From Rhea pennata (Eukaryota; Chordata; Aves; Rheiformes; Rheidae): a stretch of DNA of 64,000 bases. The translations under genes were made by a program, and so were the position numbers. This document shows positions 1-12,476 of this stretch, piece after piece; the first letter of the stretch is position 1, and each line of letters begins with the position of its first letter. Under the pieces are notes generated by a model, which worked only from the letters and a program-made list of their open reading frames with translations, made no database searches and was not told where the DNA came from. The stretch is from contig NC_084664.1 of assembly GCF_028389875.1 (NCBI RefSeq), forward strand, positions 37,582,323 to 37,646,322, read 5' to 3'.

Positions 1-1550
1 ACACTGGGCTGAGATGAGATGGAGTGGGAAAGGGAGAGGAAAAGGATGGTCCTTCTGAAAAACTTCCCTGGAGGCAAGTTCTCTCTTCCAGGGAGGAGGA
101 AGCTGGCTATGGTGACAGTGAGCGAGTGGCATTTGGCAGGCAGGTGGGGGCCCATTGCCAGCCACAGCCTTTAGGTGGGGGGTGGAGGAGGAACCTTTCC
201 CAGTGGCCCTACGCTACTTAGACAGCATTTATGGATGGATAAAGCTGAACATTGGACAGGACTCCCTGAAGGAAAAGAACCTTTCAGTGGAGCCATCAAC
301 CTGTCATCACTGCAATAAAGGTGTAACACACAGGAGTGCTGGTAAGAGCCCAGGGTTTATTTCCTGGCCCTGTCACATGACAAGGGGCCAGGGTTACTGA
401 AGGTTACCCCCTCACATGGAAAGGATCAGTGGCCATCCAGTCTAGCAGCTGCTTCTCCCTCCTCCTGTCTCATTTTGTGTTTTAACTCATTCCTGCGTCT
501 TTTTCAAAATGCAAAGCTAACAACCATGTTCAGTTACAAACTCATATAGGCAATGAATAACACACTTGCATACAGCCCTGAAGCACCAGCCAGGTCAAAG
601 CCAAAGGCTTGAACCCCGTCATGCATCCACCACATGTCCCTGGAAGAGTTCCTTTTCCCAGCTGATGGAGACATGCCAGAGGGTCCTATCACTGCACTGC
701 AATGTTTTTCCAAGCAATTTGCTTGCTGCCTTCCAAAACAGTCCCTCTGCAATGATCTGTTTACCCAATAATGTGAAATCTGCTGACTGGCCTCTGGATT
801 TTGCAGTGTCATATTTTCATGAGTATGACACAGTGAAACCAGCAGCAGGACTTTAGTGAGAAAGTTAGACACAGCCTTTGGTCATATCATTCTTTGTTAC
901 ACAGTTCCTTGCCACACGAGAGATGCAAGGTCTATTACAGCCTTCAAGTCAGTGCCTATGGGCATAATGGGATCCAAAAGAAGGAAGACTTGGAATCAAG
1001 GACATGGAATGGAAGTAACCAGAGACTATAGAATTAACGAGAAAGCTGTTTTCCACAAAAAGCTGGTTACCATAGCTTTGCTGTGGTTTCCTCCAGACAG
1101 ACACTTGTCAGACAACACTGTCCTACCCAGGATGTGGGTGTAGCTAAATGGCTTTCTATGAAGCCTTGCAATAAAACATACACCAGAACATAAGAGAGTG
1201 CAAAGCATTAGTTTTAGATCTTGGAGGTTTACATTACTTTTATAGAGGATTTGGGGTATAGTTTAGATTTATTTAGTGCCCACAGAGCTAAGCAGCAGTG
1301 TTGCAGACAGAAAATAGTTGCCACCTCTGAAGAGCTGAAACTATGGCTGGGTTTCTTGATTCGGCTTCTCACTCTCCCTAATAAACACTGGAGCAAGGGT
1401 GTCCAGGATTGTCCCTACTCCTGAACAGATCCAACATACCACACAGAGCAGAGCACAGACCCTTACTAGGCTGACAGCAAAGGGCCTCTAGACCCTGCTC
1501 CAGTGGCAAGGAAGTGTTAGGGGTAAGGATTCCTTAATCACAACTCTTTA
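1..1550. other. Intergenic DNA, no recognisable feature
   Basis: AT-leaning single-copy-looking DNA with few CpGs. The reading frames here are short, lack recognisable motifs and overlap on both strands. I see no gene, RNA or repeat I can name. Confidence 0.6.
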
Positions 1551-1554
1551 TCAT

Positions 1555-1700
1555 TATTATTATCATTATCAATCCTCCTTAGCACTGTAAGCAGGGAACA
1601 GGCCACAAACTGTGAAGTGCTGAGAAAGCAGAGAGCACCAAGATATTCCCTGCCCCAGAGAGTTTACCAGGGAAGTGAAGGATAAGGGATGGCAAATGAA
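1555..1700 (-). repeat. Decayed amniote interspersed repeat fragment (MIR/L3-like)
   Basis: It begins with a TTA/TCATTA run, then AGCACTGTAAGCAG and, further on, CCCTGCCCCAGAGAGTTTAC. This resembles an old amniote repeat whose antisense copies carry '...agcactgtagcacc...ctgccccaaagagcttacaa'. Family assignment is from memory of the pattern; strand is relative to the usual repeat orientation. Confidence 0.4.
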
Positions 1701-1903
1701 CATTGGAAGGAACTAAGAAACACAAGAGTAGCAGCTTATCTGACCAATATCTGGCCTGGGAGATAGGAGACAGACAGCTTTGAATAGAGCTGACAACAAA
1801 CATTCCCCCCCCCAGTGAAAAAGGACAACAAACAACCTTTCCCCCCAATGAAAAAGATCTTAAATGAACACATTAAATTTACTGTGTTTTGGGATTTTCC
1901 TTC

Positions 1904-1928
1904 TTTTTTTTTTTTTTTTTTTTTTTTT
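1904..1928 (+). repeat. Poly(T), 25 nt
   Basis: Uninterrupted T run. No adjacent retroposed element with target duplication could be recognised. Confidence 0.9.
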
Positions 1929-2359
1929 GTGAGAGGGAAAGGAGCTTCTTTATGGTCAAAATGAGGAGAAAGAAAAAGTGACACAAAAAAATAGAAGTAT
2001 GAGAGAAAAACATAAAGCCTATCATTAAAAAATACTATTTTTCTTCCAGTCAGAATCTGTTCTAATCAAAACTGGGTTATTTCCACTTCAGATGTTAAAC
2101 AGCAGCTGTATAATGCCTGGGATGCCCCTAAGCAGATGAATTGGATTACAAAGTAGATTTGTTCCTTTTCCAAAGAAAGACTTGTGGAGGAGTACTGTAA
2201 AGTGATCCTAATGATTAGGGTAAGGGGATGTCTGGCTCTTATCTTATTACCACAAAATACTAGTATGAACAGCAAGGGTATTGTTCCACTATAAAATACT
2301 ATTGGCAATAATATTCAAAATTTTCTTTACTGTAGGAAAACTGCTAACTGGTCACTACT

Positions 2360-2500
2360 TCAGTCATTGCCACAAAGCAACAAGTATTACCCCTGTTTCA
2401 CAGGGAAGTGAAATCAGAAAGATTAGGGCTTGCCCAAGGTCACAGAGCCAGGAGTCAGGCGGGAAGAGAACTGCAGATTTCCTGGCTCCCACTCTCCTCC
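2360..2500 (-). repeat. MIR-like CORE-SINE remnant, antisense
   Basis: Shows ATTACCCCTGTTTCACAGGG, then GGGCTTGCCCAAGGTCACAG followed by AGCCAGGAGTCAGGC. This is the antisense of the conserved MIR/CORE-SINE core (consensus antisense: ccattttacagatgagg ... cttgcccaaggtcacacag). It is old and diverged. It lies in the same orientation as, and downstream of, the 1555-1700 fragment; both may derive from one ancient element or two neighbours. Confidence 0.6.
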
Positions 2501-3089
2501 TAAATTCATCATCCACACTCCAACAACTTCTAAACAGTGTTTTCTAAGATAAAAAAATATATATATAAAAAAAATCTCTCTTTAACTGCCCTACAGTTCT
2601 GCCCAAAATCCATCCTGTAGAGTCAAGTGCTGCTGGAATATGATTTAGCATCTATAATGCCTTGCACAATGGGACACAATGTTTCAGTGCCATTTAAAAA
2701 CTGTCCTAATGCTATATCTGACCAGTCTTTGATGTCTGAGTTAACCAAAACAGTCTACCTGGGAGAGCTGCAATGTGAGACAGTGTAAGTCAGAACCGAT
2801 GAGAGAACAAGCTTATAAGAGCATGTATAACATCTAATTTACTGTGGAGGATTCAGGCCTTTCCTGTAACAAAAAGGCTTTTCAGTTCAACTAATGTTTT
2901 GCCTGCACATCAAATTGCATAGGCTAAACAACAAGCAATGGTTGGTTAAGCTATTCCATAGGTAATATACCGATTCTTGAGCCATCATAAACTCAGCATA
3001 TTGATTCCCCTCTATCTGATTAAAAATCTTTTTATACAAAAATGAGTCACTTAAGCTGGAATAAGAGTATCCGCACAACACAGCATTTC

Positions 3090-3440
3090 ACTGAGGGCTG
3101 TGATTGATGATTTATCTTAGATTTAGCTGATGTAGCTGAAAAAGTTACTGCTGTTGGCTCCAGCTGTAAAACAGGAGTGTCTGCTCCTCAGCTATGGTGT
3201 TTGGTGTGTTAATTTAAACTGAAATCATGTTAGGTTAATTAATAGCAGTAACTGTGAATGAAGCAGCTGAAGGTAGACATCTCTTCTGCCCTGTCAGCAA
3301 AGCTGTCAGGGCTTAGGAATTGGAGACTCTAATTAACATGTGTTCCAGCAGTGGTTTCTATAAACCTATTTTCCATTTCATTGCAGTGGACTAAGAGGTG
3401 CCATTCCCATCAGCTGTGCTGTCATAGCTATGAGGTGGTA
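3090..3440. promoter_or_regulatory. Candidate conserved non-coding element with tandem PBX-HOX sites
   Basis: TGATTGAT (3101-3108) overlaps TGATTTAT (3108-3115) by one base; both are classic PBX-HOX composite sequences. TTAATTAA-type homeodomain cores and repeated CAGCTG E-boxes follow. The character is that of a HOX-regulated enhancer, but conservation could not be tested. Confidence 0.35.
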
Positions 3441-5680
3441 ACTTACAGTTGAGCGCATCATCATTACTTAAGTCTGTCAGGCACACTGGGGGTGACCTGG
3501 TCTTCCCTGCTCACATGAGACCTACTCAGTTTCAAAAGAAATTAGTTTCAACTCTTTACATCAAGCCACTATGCAGAGCTGAAATGCACAAGGCTATGGT
3601 TTAAGCTGGAAATCTATGCAAAGACTTACAGGCCTCCTCTATATCAGTTGAATTCTATTTGATAGCATTTAGATTAGATGAATTTGGGGTAAATCAAAAC
3701 AAGACACTCTTGCTACAATAGAAAATTATCGGAAGAGTTGCACTGTGTTAATGAACTCATACTTTTGAAAGCTCATGCAAGTTAAGATAGGATCTGATTT
3801 TGCAAAACAGTGGCCCTCCCTGAGTACCTCCATATTTGAACACTCCTATTCTGAGCAAGATCTTGTGTTCTTCCTATCTTGACGGGGAAGGAGGGTTTGT
3901 CTAACAAGGAAACACACCTAGGCTGAGATGGGGTTTGAATCTGAGGTGCAGCAGCAAGTCCTGTGTGGATCTTCATAAGCATTTCCATGTATGAACAAGT
4001 CTTTAGCCTCCAGTCACAGATGTCATCAAGAATAGCTCTGTATGCTGAGTTATATCACCCAGGCTCTACAGATTACAGAGTACAAATGGTCAAACTTAGC
4101 ATTATGGTGCCATTTTACCCACTAAAAGGTGGCAGTTATCCCAATAGCCTACCACTGTTTTGATTGTGAGGTATACTGATTGTACGACTTGCCTCAATTC
4201 ACTTCTGCTGTGCAAAGGGTACGCCAAACCTTCCAGGCAGGCAGCAGAGAAAGAGAGAGAAGGTACAATCCTTTATTTTATCCTTTATTTTAATTAATGC
4301 ATCCAGAAGTGCATCTAAACGCAAGTGCTCAGGAAACATCAGTTGTTGGACGTCAGCAGGAGATTCCTGCTCCTTAGGAAGGGTCTCTTACTAGTGTGAA
4401 GGCTTGATGCTATGGAAAATATGGTCTACGGGCAGCACATCTGCTTTTCATATAGTGCTGGTTCCTTTCACCAGCACTGGAGCCAGAAGCTCACAGGCAC
4501 TTGGCTAAGCAGCTCCCTTCTCCTTCCTGGCCAGCTTTTCCAGTTCTTTTGGTTCATACTTGTCCTGTTTTGAGATATCCTAACAGGCACTTTATACTTT
4601 GCTGAAAGTCCAAGACCACTCACTTCACAGAATGGACTGGAAAACACCATATTTTCATTGGGAACATCCTTAACTCATCCATACACTCCTGGCTTAAAAG
4701 AGAGGCTTTGGGTCCAGAGTATTTTTACTGAGACATATGCAATTCTCCTTCTATCTGCTGGAAGATTTCCTCCCCCACTCACTGCCTTCTTTGGAGTTTA
4801 TCCTATGGAGTTCTTCTGTAGAGCCATCTCTTGTGGGGAAGGGAGAGACCTACTCTTTTCTTAATGTCATACTATCATCCGGAAAACACTTGGCAAACAT
4901 GGAGCTTGGGAGTAGAGAAGAGAGTGGAATAACATTGTTGTATAGATGATTTGAGAATTTCCCTCTGCTCAGAGAACTCTCAGCTTTAGGACACTTCTTT
5001 TGTGATTCTTGTCCTCATCTCCACTTGCATGTGTTTCCTTTAAGTTGGATGATGCCTGGATTGGGCCTTAACTTTTGGAAAACTCAGACTCTTTAGCCAT
5101 CTCAGCAGCTGCTCTTCCACTGTCTGATTTTCATGCTGATGTATCCATTTGATTTCATCCTAATCCACACAAAGTTCAGGTTTCTTAGCACTGGGAGAGT
5201 TTTGACCCAGCAGGCACCAGAGTGGTTATTATACGGGATTAATGCATCTGCCATGCAAAGATTCTTTCAACACTATTCAGTTTGGGGGGTTTGGGTTTTC
5301 CCCCCTCCTTTTATAGTGTGCACTATATCATATTTTAACCCTTCTTTGGCAAGATGGTGTGTGTTTGTGTGTGAGCGTGTGGCTAACCCCTAACATAAGT
5401 GCAACAAGTTAAGGGTATGCTTTACAAATCCACATTTCCAAAGCTTTGGAAATCTGCATGGATCTTGCTCAGATTTGGCATTGAAACCTCTAAGAGCAGC
5501 CAGAAATCAAGTCCTCTCTGCTCCCACCCTTTTTATTTCTGTGAATGAATATGTAAGAGACCTATAAATCTAAAACTGTGCAGGCGTGGAGGAAATCATA
5601 AGAGTCAGTCTGGTGATATTACCATGGGGAGCTGTGAAATCACCGAGGATTTATGCAAGCATACACGGCGATGTTGTCAT
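3441..5680. other. Intergenic DNA, no gene recognised
   Basis: AT-leaning, CpG-poor sequence with only short open frames lacking similarity. A G13 run sits at its end (5687-5699). Confidence 0.6.
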
Positions 5681-5899
5681 TAAAAAGGGGGGGGGGGGGA
5701 AGGGAAAAACGAAATGGGAAGATGGCTGTTTTGTTCTGTGTTGTGTGTGGTGGTCGCTTCTGACACATGGTTTCTGTACCTCCCCTCTGTGCTCTACTGG
5801 GAACTGTCAATCCCACAGCAGAAACTTCTGCAGTCCCACCACCCATTTGGAAAACAGCCCTTTCTGGGGCAGTATCAAGTAAACCAGCTCTGGGTTGGA

Positions 5900-7200
5900 G
5901 TCCTTGGCATTTGGGGAGGGGCTGTAGGTGGGGGGAAGTTGGGGGGAGGTCATTTCTGCTGCCACATCCAAAGTTGCCTGGACACTGAGGCCAGACCTTG
6001 GCCCAGCCTGGCCAACCGTCGGGGCTCCCGAGGCCACGCAGGGAGGGGTGGAGGGACACCGGGGAACCCCAGCTGCCTGCCCAGGGCTACTGGCCCAGCT
6101 TCAAGGGAATGGCATCTTCACAGGATTTGTCGTATTTATAGGATCGGCGATTATCTTGTCTCCACTGATACTGCTCGTGGCCCAACGGGGAAAATATGGC
6201 CCGGGGCAGCCGGCTACATCCTCCTCTGTGCCTTGGCTGCTGTCGGTGCCCCAGGTCAGGGCTGGCGAGTGGAGGAGCCCCAGCAGCAGCCCGACGCGAG
6301 AGCGGCAGAGGCTCAGGACAGAGATTTCAACCTACCTTTCTCCACCCTAAGGCCACTGCGGAGCTGGCCCACTCCCCCCTCTTGAAAGAAGATGCCTTAG
6401 TAGCAGATAACGCCCTCGATTTCAAAGGTCACCCCCGTCTCCCCAGAGCTCTGCCCGGGGTGAGGGGGCCGGTTTGATCCCGTGAGCTCGGTCTCTCGCT
6501 CCCGGCTCGGGCTCGCAGCGCTGCGGGGTTGGCAACGCTTCCTTCAGCCCAGCGCTGGCCGCCGGAGCCGCTTTCCCAGGGCGCTCCGTGCCGGAGCCTG
6601 CTGGGAAACCCCTGCAGGGGCTTAGCAGCACCCTCTGCCTGCGGCCCCGCCGGTTTCGGGGTCCGTGGGGGGAGATCTGAACAGTCGCACTGGGAGGGGG
6701 GTGACATAACAGTCTCCAGGCAATTAAAAATACCCTCGCTCCCTTATGGCTGGCGTCTTCTCTCCCCCGGGCCCTCCCCCGAAGAGGCTGCTCTGCAGGG
6801 CACGGTTTGCAGCCCGCTCTGGGTGGAGCTCGCTGCCGCTGACAGTCAGATCGTGTTTGCGGTTTGATCTTCCCCGTGCAAAACCCAGGCGTGTTTGGCC
6901 ACCCAAGAAATGGCAAACCACGAGCCCCCAACCTAGCAGGGCATTGCCCTCTGCGGCTCCGGAGCTCCCTCTCCACACACGCAGGGTATCCGGGGGGGCA
7001 GGCTCCCGCTCTCTGGCAGGGACCGCGCCCGCGGTCCTGCGTAAGGGGAAAGGGTCAGAAACGGCTGGAAGAGGGAAGATACTCAAATCTAAAGGCGTTT
7101 GAAAGTTTTCCCTGCTGCACCATATTGCCACACCGATGCCCTGCGCGGGAAGCTAAGCCGATAAGGATAACGCCGGTCTCGCTTCGTACTGAGCACTAGC
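5900..7200. promoter_or_regulatory. Orphan CpG-rich island in the HOXA13-EVX1 interval
   Basis: GC- and CpG-rich DNA about 9-10 kb upstream of the EVX1 start. Open frames of up to 223 codons occur on both strands, but they overlap, lack domain signatures and are low-complexity (Pro, Arg, Gly, Ala), as expected from base composition. It most likely marks a CpG-island promoter of a non-coding transcript or a Polycomb-type regulatory island. No protein gene is supported. Confidence 0.55.
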
Positions 7201-7214
7201 CAGGGCCAGCAAGG

Positions 7215-7241
7215 AAAAAAAAAAAAAAAAAAAAAAAAAAA
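7215..7241 (+). repeat. Poly(A), 27 nt
   Basis: Uninterrupted A run at the end of the CpG-rich block. Confidence 0.9.
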
Positions 7242-7540
7242 CCCAGACATCATATCCCCGCAACAAATACAAATGAGAAAAAAACAGCACACAGAGTGTG
7301 TTCTGCATGCTTTTATTTTTTTAATGATGGTTGGCAGCAAGACTAAAATCATTCAAAATGGGTTTTGTGTATTGGAGATGAAAACCTCCCACGGGTTGCC
7401 GTGTACACGTAGTAGGAGGCATGTGCTGGCGCATCGATGTAGTCTTTCCGGATCTGGGCAGCGTTTTCGAAACGCTGTGAGTTATAGAGGGAGAGCAAGG
7501 GAGAGAAGAACATGTCTATGCCCATATATGCAAAAAAAAA

Positions 7541-7593
7541 ATGTGTATGTACGTACATACTTACATACATATATGTGTATGTATGTATGAGAG
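7541..7593. repeat. Alternating TGTA/ACGT/ATAC simple repeat with self-complementarity
   Basis: A (TGTA)n/(TACA)n stretch with TACGTACATA and ACATACATATATGTGTATGT segments, able to fold into hairpins. This is ordinary tetranucleotide microsatellite DNA. Confidence 0.7.
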
Positions 7594-8214
7594 AGGATAT
7601 CGTATATGATACACCCCACGGATCTAAACGAGGAGTGCAGTTAATGGCTCAGAAGACGATGAGTTCGATTAAAGCACTAGGGCATATTTATTTCTATGTA
7701 TTCAGGCTACGCACATCTAAATCCTTGGCCGCCCGTGGGAAACATTCATTTTGCGGAGTCCCGCCGAGAGACTCGCCCGTGCGGAACAGGCACAAGAGAG
7801 CACGGCAGGTAGAAACACACGGCCCCGGCCAAGCTGGTGCCATGTGCAGCGAATTTTCCCAGGTACCACCCCAGCGGGGTCTGCTGGAGTTCATTGCCTG
7901 CGGATTTCGCCTGCAGCAGTGACCTCTCTCCGCAGACGTGTTTCCAACAGTTTTAAGTTGGCCCGGGCAAAATACTCTTGACCTCGAGGAAGGATGGGGA
8001 TGATGACGATGGTAACGATGCCGCTGGTGTCATCTTCGCACCGAGGCAGCTCCGAGGCGGAGAGGGTGTGCCCTCGGGGAGGGGAGGCGCGGTGCTGCCC
8101 GCGCTGCCCCCGTGCCCGCACCCCGCACCCCGCGGGGGGCCACCCGGGAGCCGCCGGCACCGGGCGGCGCCGCTGGGGCTGCGGCGCGCTGGCTCCCTCT
8201 CCCGCACGCTGCCC

Positions 8215-8287
8215 GGGGAGGGAAAGAGGGGGAGGGGAAAAAAGGAAAAAAAAAAAAAAAAGAAAAAAAAAAGGGGGGGGGGAAGGG
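8215..8287 (+). repeat. 73-nt homopurine tract ending in G10
   Basis: Only A and G from 8215 to 8287: GGGGAGGG-type units, then A-rich runs, then ten G and GAAGGG. Potential G-quadruplex or triplex former. Confidence 0.9.
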
Positions 8288-8329
8288 CGAGCCGACTGGC
8301 TTGGCTCCTTTCATCTCTGCGGCCCATCA

Positions 8330-8344
8330 GCAGTGGGGGGCGCA
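8330..8344 (+). promoter_or_regulatory. Candidate CTCF site
   Basis: GCAGTGGGGGGCGCA matches the CTCF core (CCASYAGRKGGCRSY) at 12 of 15 positions, including the AG/T-GGGGGC heart. Mismatches fall at positions 1, 6 and 15. It lies at the edge of the orphan CpG block between the inferred HOXA13 side and EVX1. Motif evidence only. Confidence 0.3.
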
Positions 8345-8509
8345 AGAAGACAGCAGTTAGTGCAGGGCCGCGGTGATCACAGCGAGGGACCGCGGGCTGG
8401 GAGGGAGGGATGGGGGGGAGGATGCTGCTGTTGGCGCTGGAGGGAGGAGGGATGCGGATGGGAGAACGGGAAGGGGAGCTGTGGCAGAGAGAGGCCGACC
8501 AGGGAAGGC

Positions 8510-11500
8510 AGGTACACCTTCCTGGAAAGGTCTCTGGCATCCAGGTCTCCTTGGATCCCCTTCCTTGGATCATCTTTGTCTCTTTTTTTGATGCTGCTTG
8601 TCTGGGGCTTCACTACTAGCCCCTGGGAGATCCATCCCCGCAAGTGTGTATTCCAAGCCAGCAGGGAAATAGATCCATCCCGTATGCATAAGGCATTCAC
8701 AGGCAAACCCTGGCATCAGCAGCTAGCCCCTGTGTCTCATGATTTCCCTCTGGCACAGACTACCTGCTGCCCTCTTCATGCTATTAGCCTTGCACAGTAC
8801 TTTCCTTCCCAAGAAAAAGGCCCTCATCTTTCTCTGTCAGGGTTTCCTAGAATTTGCAAATTTCCTCTTTCAGAAATAGCCACTGGCTTGGCTTCTGACA
8901 TCTTTTCTCATGCCCATTTTCAGACAGTAAAGTAGGCAATTGCATGAATATGTCTAGATTCCTCTTCCCATGAAACACTGATATTCTCCCAAATTCTGGC
9001 AGAAAAATGGCTGTCTGTCTGCTGTGGGTTTTCTGCAGTGCTGTCCCTGCATCCCAGCCTTCTGCATGCTGCTTGGGTGCCTGGTGCTTTGGACAGGAGT
9101 TCCAGCTAGGCCTTGGAAAAACAAATGCACAAGTGACAAGGGCAAATGCTTTTCACTTGTTGCCCATGCAATCTGTTCTCTGAGCCTGGGAGAAACATGG
9201 TCAAAATTGAACTTGTCTAGGGATCACTTGGGAGGCAAATTTCTTCTGTTCAGTCCCACCTGGAAAGCAGGAGCCCTGACAGACAGGCTGTACCTGATGA
9301 AGGCCCTTGCTATACATTGCCAGAGTGTTAAGGCTGGATAGGGAAGAAAGGAGAGCATACACAAGGGTGATACTCAGTATCACTGTTACTCATGTCTCAG
9401 GGGTTAAGGTGTCTGTGAGGAGTGATACAGTAATGAGGGGTAATTCATATTGTCTCTTCTCTCCTTTATCCTTTCAGTATTTCAGGGCCTCAGTGACTGA
9501 AAATTACGTTAATAAGAAATGTTAATAAGAAAGCACTGCTACTAAATAGAGAAAAGACCAAAAGTCAGTCAGTAGTTCAATGAAAATCTCTAGGTTCTTC
9601 CTAAGTAAGACTAGATCATGCAGGAAAAACATGAGCATAAATGAATTTGCTTCAAGAGACTTCTTTTCCCCAGTGTGAGTTTTTTAGACAAACTCCCAGA
9701 AAGCAGTGAGTTATTTCTAGGTTGAATTCAGTGCCCTCTCACAGAAGCACATCACTTGCACTGGAAGTTGCCTATTCCCCAGCTTTCCCCTTGTTTATCA
9801 TCTCATATGCCCCCTAGTCATCTGAGACATGTTGTTGTGTGATGTGTCCAGAGCTGAGCTCTGAGCATTCAGAGGGCAAAAATAGGCAGTGAGAGAGGGA
9901 TCCTCATCAGCAGTTGAGTTGCTCATAGGGCTTGGTGCAGACTCTCTGCTGTTCCATGCTCACCTGGGCCACCTCTCAGCCTTGTCCCTGGCCAGGGGAC
10001 CATGGCCTAGTGGAGTGGAAAGGTGATGGTGGTGAAGAAGTGCTGGGGAGCCAGTCCCAGGGTGCAAAACCTGGGCATTTCTGTGGTGGGTAGCAGTGCT
10101 GAAGCCCTTGGTCACTCCTTAAGGAGTCTGGACAGAGATTTTGCTTTTGTGGAATAAACTCAGCCCGAGGATAAACTTCTTCAACCCTGAAGCTGTATGC
10201 AGAAGTCTTGTGTCTCAAATAAACAAGGCAACCAAACCTGCTGTAAAGACAGACCACAAACATCTAATGATGCCATCTCAGCCTGGCTAGCTGTAGCCAA
10301 AATTCCCTAGAGGTGGGACTGGGGCTTTAGGGGTTAAGTTTTTACTCTTGCTAGCCAAAATTGGGTAGCTTCTCATACAACATGGCCTAACAGCTCTATT
10401 TCTGAGGTTTTCTATGTGTTTGTTCCAGGGAAAGTTTGAATGACACAGAGATGGACACAAACAGAGCAGAACTTGGGCATCAGCATAAGCACTTTCTTAG
10501 GACATACAACCCCAGTGTGGAAAAGGGTAATTGTCACTGAGGTGCTCATGATAGGTTGCTGTGTTTTTTGTATTTTATTTTTGTATTGCTTGTTTCATAT
10601 ATTATCTTCCTTTCCACCCTCCTCAAATGGAATCTTTTTTACATGCCTGTAGCTTTTTCACATGAGGTCATATTTGCTGCTGTTTGAATTGAAGAGAAAC
10701 TTGCCCTTCACTACAAGACGATCAGAACAGGGTTTCCAAAGCAAGATGCTGAATTCTGTTGGTTCAAAAAGTGCTTAAACAACTACTCCTCAAGCTGAGA
10801 AATGTCCCTCAAAAGATTCTGTACCCTGTAGATGCCCATATTTCCAAAGGAATCCTCCATAGGGATTTCTCACCCCCTTCCTGGGTCAGAGTGGAGGAAT
10901 GATGAGAAAACTCTATGGAGATCCCCTCCCAGGATCTAATATATGCACTGGGACTTTTGCATCCATTTTATTCCAAGCAGATGGTGATTCAACTCCCAGT
11001 GTCAATCCTGATGCTCTGAACCACAGGTATGCCTCTCTCCACACTTTCTGGCAGCAGTTAATGTTAAAACAGGTTCTACTCAGTGAGAATACTGAGATTT
11101 GGCCTAAAAGGGGGCCTAAAAAAGACAGTATGGCTAGAAAGCAAGGGGCTGCAAGGAGACGCAGACAGTCGCTGCCTGTGACCATGAGCTGCTTGTTTAC
11201 AACAGACACAAATGGAACTGTGCATTGCAAACGTCTCTTCCTTCAGCCATTTCCTCCTGGGAAGAGCAAGGAGATGGTCTGTCTCTCACACAGTGGTGCT
11301 TGGCAGCCTGAGAGTGAAGGGGAGATGCTGGGTGTCCCTGCTGGGGCAGCCAGCATGGGGCTTCGCAGCTCTCCCAGAAGCCTGGCAGGGGCCCCATGCA
11401 TCACAGCTTCTCCTGTGTTGCCGGTTTGTTTCTATAAAGTGTGACATGGAGTTTCATCAGACGGAGTTGTGACACGTGTTGATTTATTATTATTATTTCT

Positions 11501-11880
11501 TTCCCTCTAGGTTAAATCCAGGAGGTGAAATCCCTGGTGATTTCTGTGGAAAGGGGACGAGGGGAGGGGAGAAATGCAAAGGGAAGAAAAGAGCCAGGTT
11601 GAGACACAGGAAGAAAACAGGAAAAATACCAACCACCGTTGCACATCTGAAGCAAAATACTAAATGCAGTGAAAGGCTTTTTTTACCACTGGTATTCCTG
11701 CAGATTTCTTTGGTGACGTTCCGTCCTTCTGAAATGACCTTCTCTGGGGCAATTTTAGGCACCTGGGAACAGGGGATTGCACCTCTGAAAACCCTCTGTG
11801 TTTCTACTTGTTTCTGTCAGGGATGCTCAGGCGCGCCAGGGCACAGACGATGCAAGCAATCACAGGGCGATTTCACAGAG
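8510..11880. other. CpG-poor intergenic DNA, nothing recognised
   Basis: Ordinary unique-looking sequence separating two CpG-rich blocks. A 181-codon frame (10899-11444, +) lacks conserved motifs and is overlapped by antisense frames; I see no gene. Confidence 0.55.
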
Positions 11881-11899
11881 ATGCGCAGAGTGGAGAGCT

Positions 11900-12260
11900 G
11901 TGAACACAAATTATTGTTAAATAAAATGTAAAGGAAAAAGGCCTCGTCCAAGGCACCACTGAAATACTGTTGATTTCCGTTTATCTGTCCTTTACACCGA
12001 ATTAAATTCACACTACAAATATCTTTCTACGTTAAAATCAGTGAGCTTATCACGCAGGTCGCTACTCATTTTAATATAAAAGGATGCCGCAGTTTTATGG
12101 TCCTCGAAGACTCTGGAAACTATGGCAATTAAAATCGAACCCCCAAATACCTGCACGGTTTACTCACTGCAATCGGTAAAGAATCAGATATAGTTTCCAC
12201 GGCCAAACTTACACTGAACGTTCTGGAAGCAGGATCGGGACCTAATATATCACGTTTTGA
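11900..12260. promoter_or_regulatory. Candidate regulatory element at the left edge of the EVX1 CpG-retaining domain
   Basis: AT-rich sequence that keeps CpGs and holds several ATTAAA/TTTTAT/CAATTAAAA homeodomain-like cores. AT-rich DNA with intact CpG suggests germline hypomethylation and constraint. Conservation is untested. Confidence 0.3.
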
Positions 12261-12476
12261 TTTAACAAGCCAAAAATCTCCAGAGCCTTCTGCAGTGACA
12301 GAGAAGAGCTGCTTCCAGCAGCCAACAGGTAAAAAACCCAAAGGACAGGCAGGCGTCCTCCACGGAAAAGTTGGAATCCGATATTTAGAGCAGCAGAGAG
12401 GCTGAGATGTGTCATGGATCAGATCCTGCAAATACTCTTAAATGCTTTCCTGGACACATCCCACTCACAGGTCTGT

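Larger units (their letters stand above)
8040..8500. promoter_or_regulatory. Second orphan CpG island
   Basis: Very GC/CpG-rich from 8040 to 8220, then a 73-nt purine tract, then GC-rich to about 8500. A 313-codon frame crosses it (from 7994) but its translation is Arg/Gly/Lys-rich filler, with the purine tract read as Lys/Gly runs, so I do not call it a gene. With 5900-7200 it forms a CpG-rich block flanked by CpG-poor DNA. Confidence 0.5.

Noticed and set aside
5714..6385. 223-codon frame in the orphan CpG block
   Set aside because: Overlapped by other frames in every phase, no recognisable motif, and composition explains its length.
7994..8935. 313-codon open frame on the + strand
   Set aside because: It runs through a CpG island and a homopurine tract. 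The translation is Arg/Gly/Lys-rich low complexity with no domain, and equally long frames exist on the other strand.
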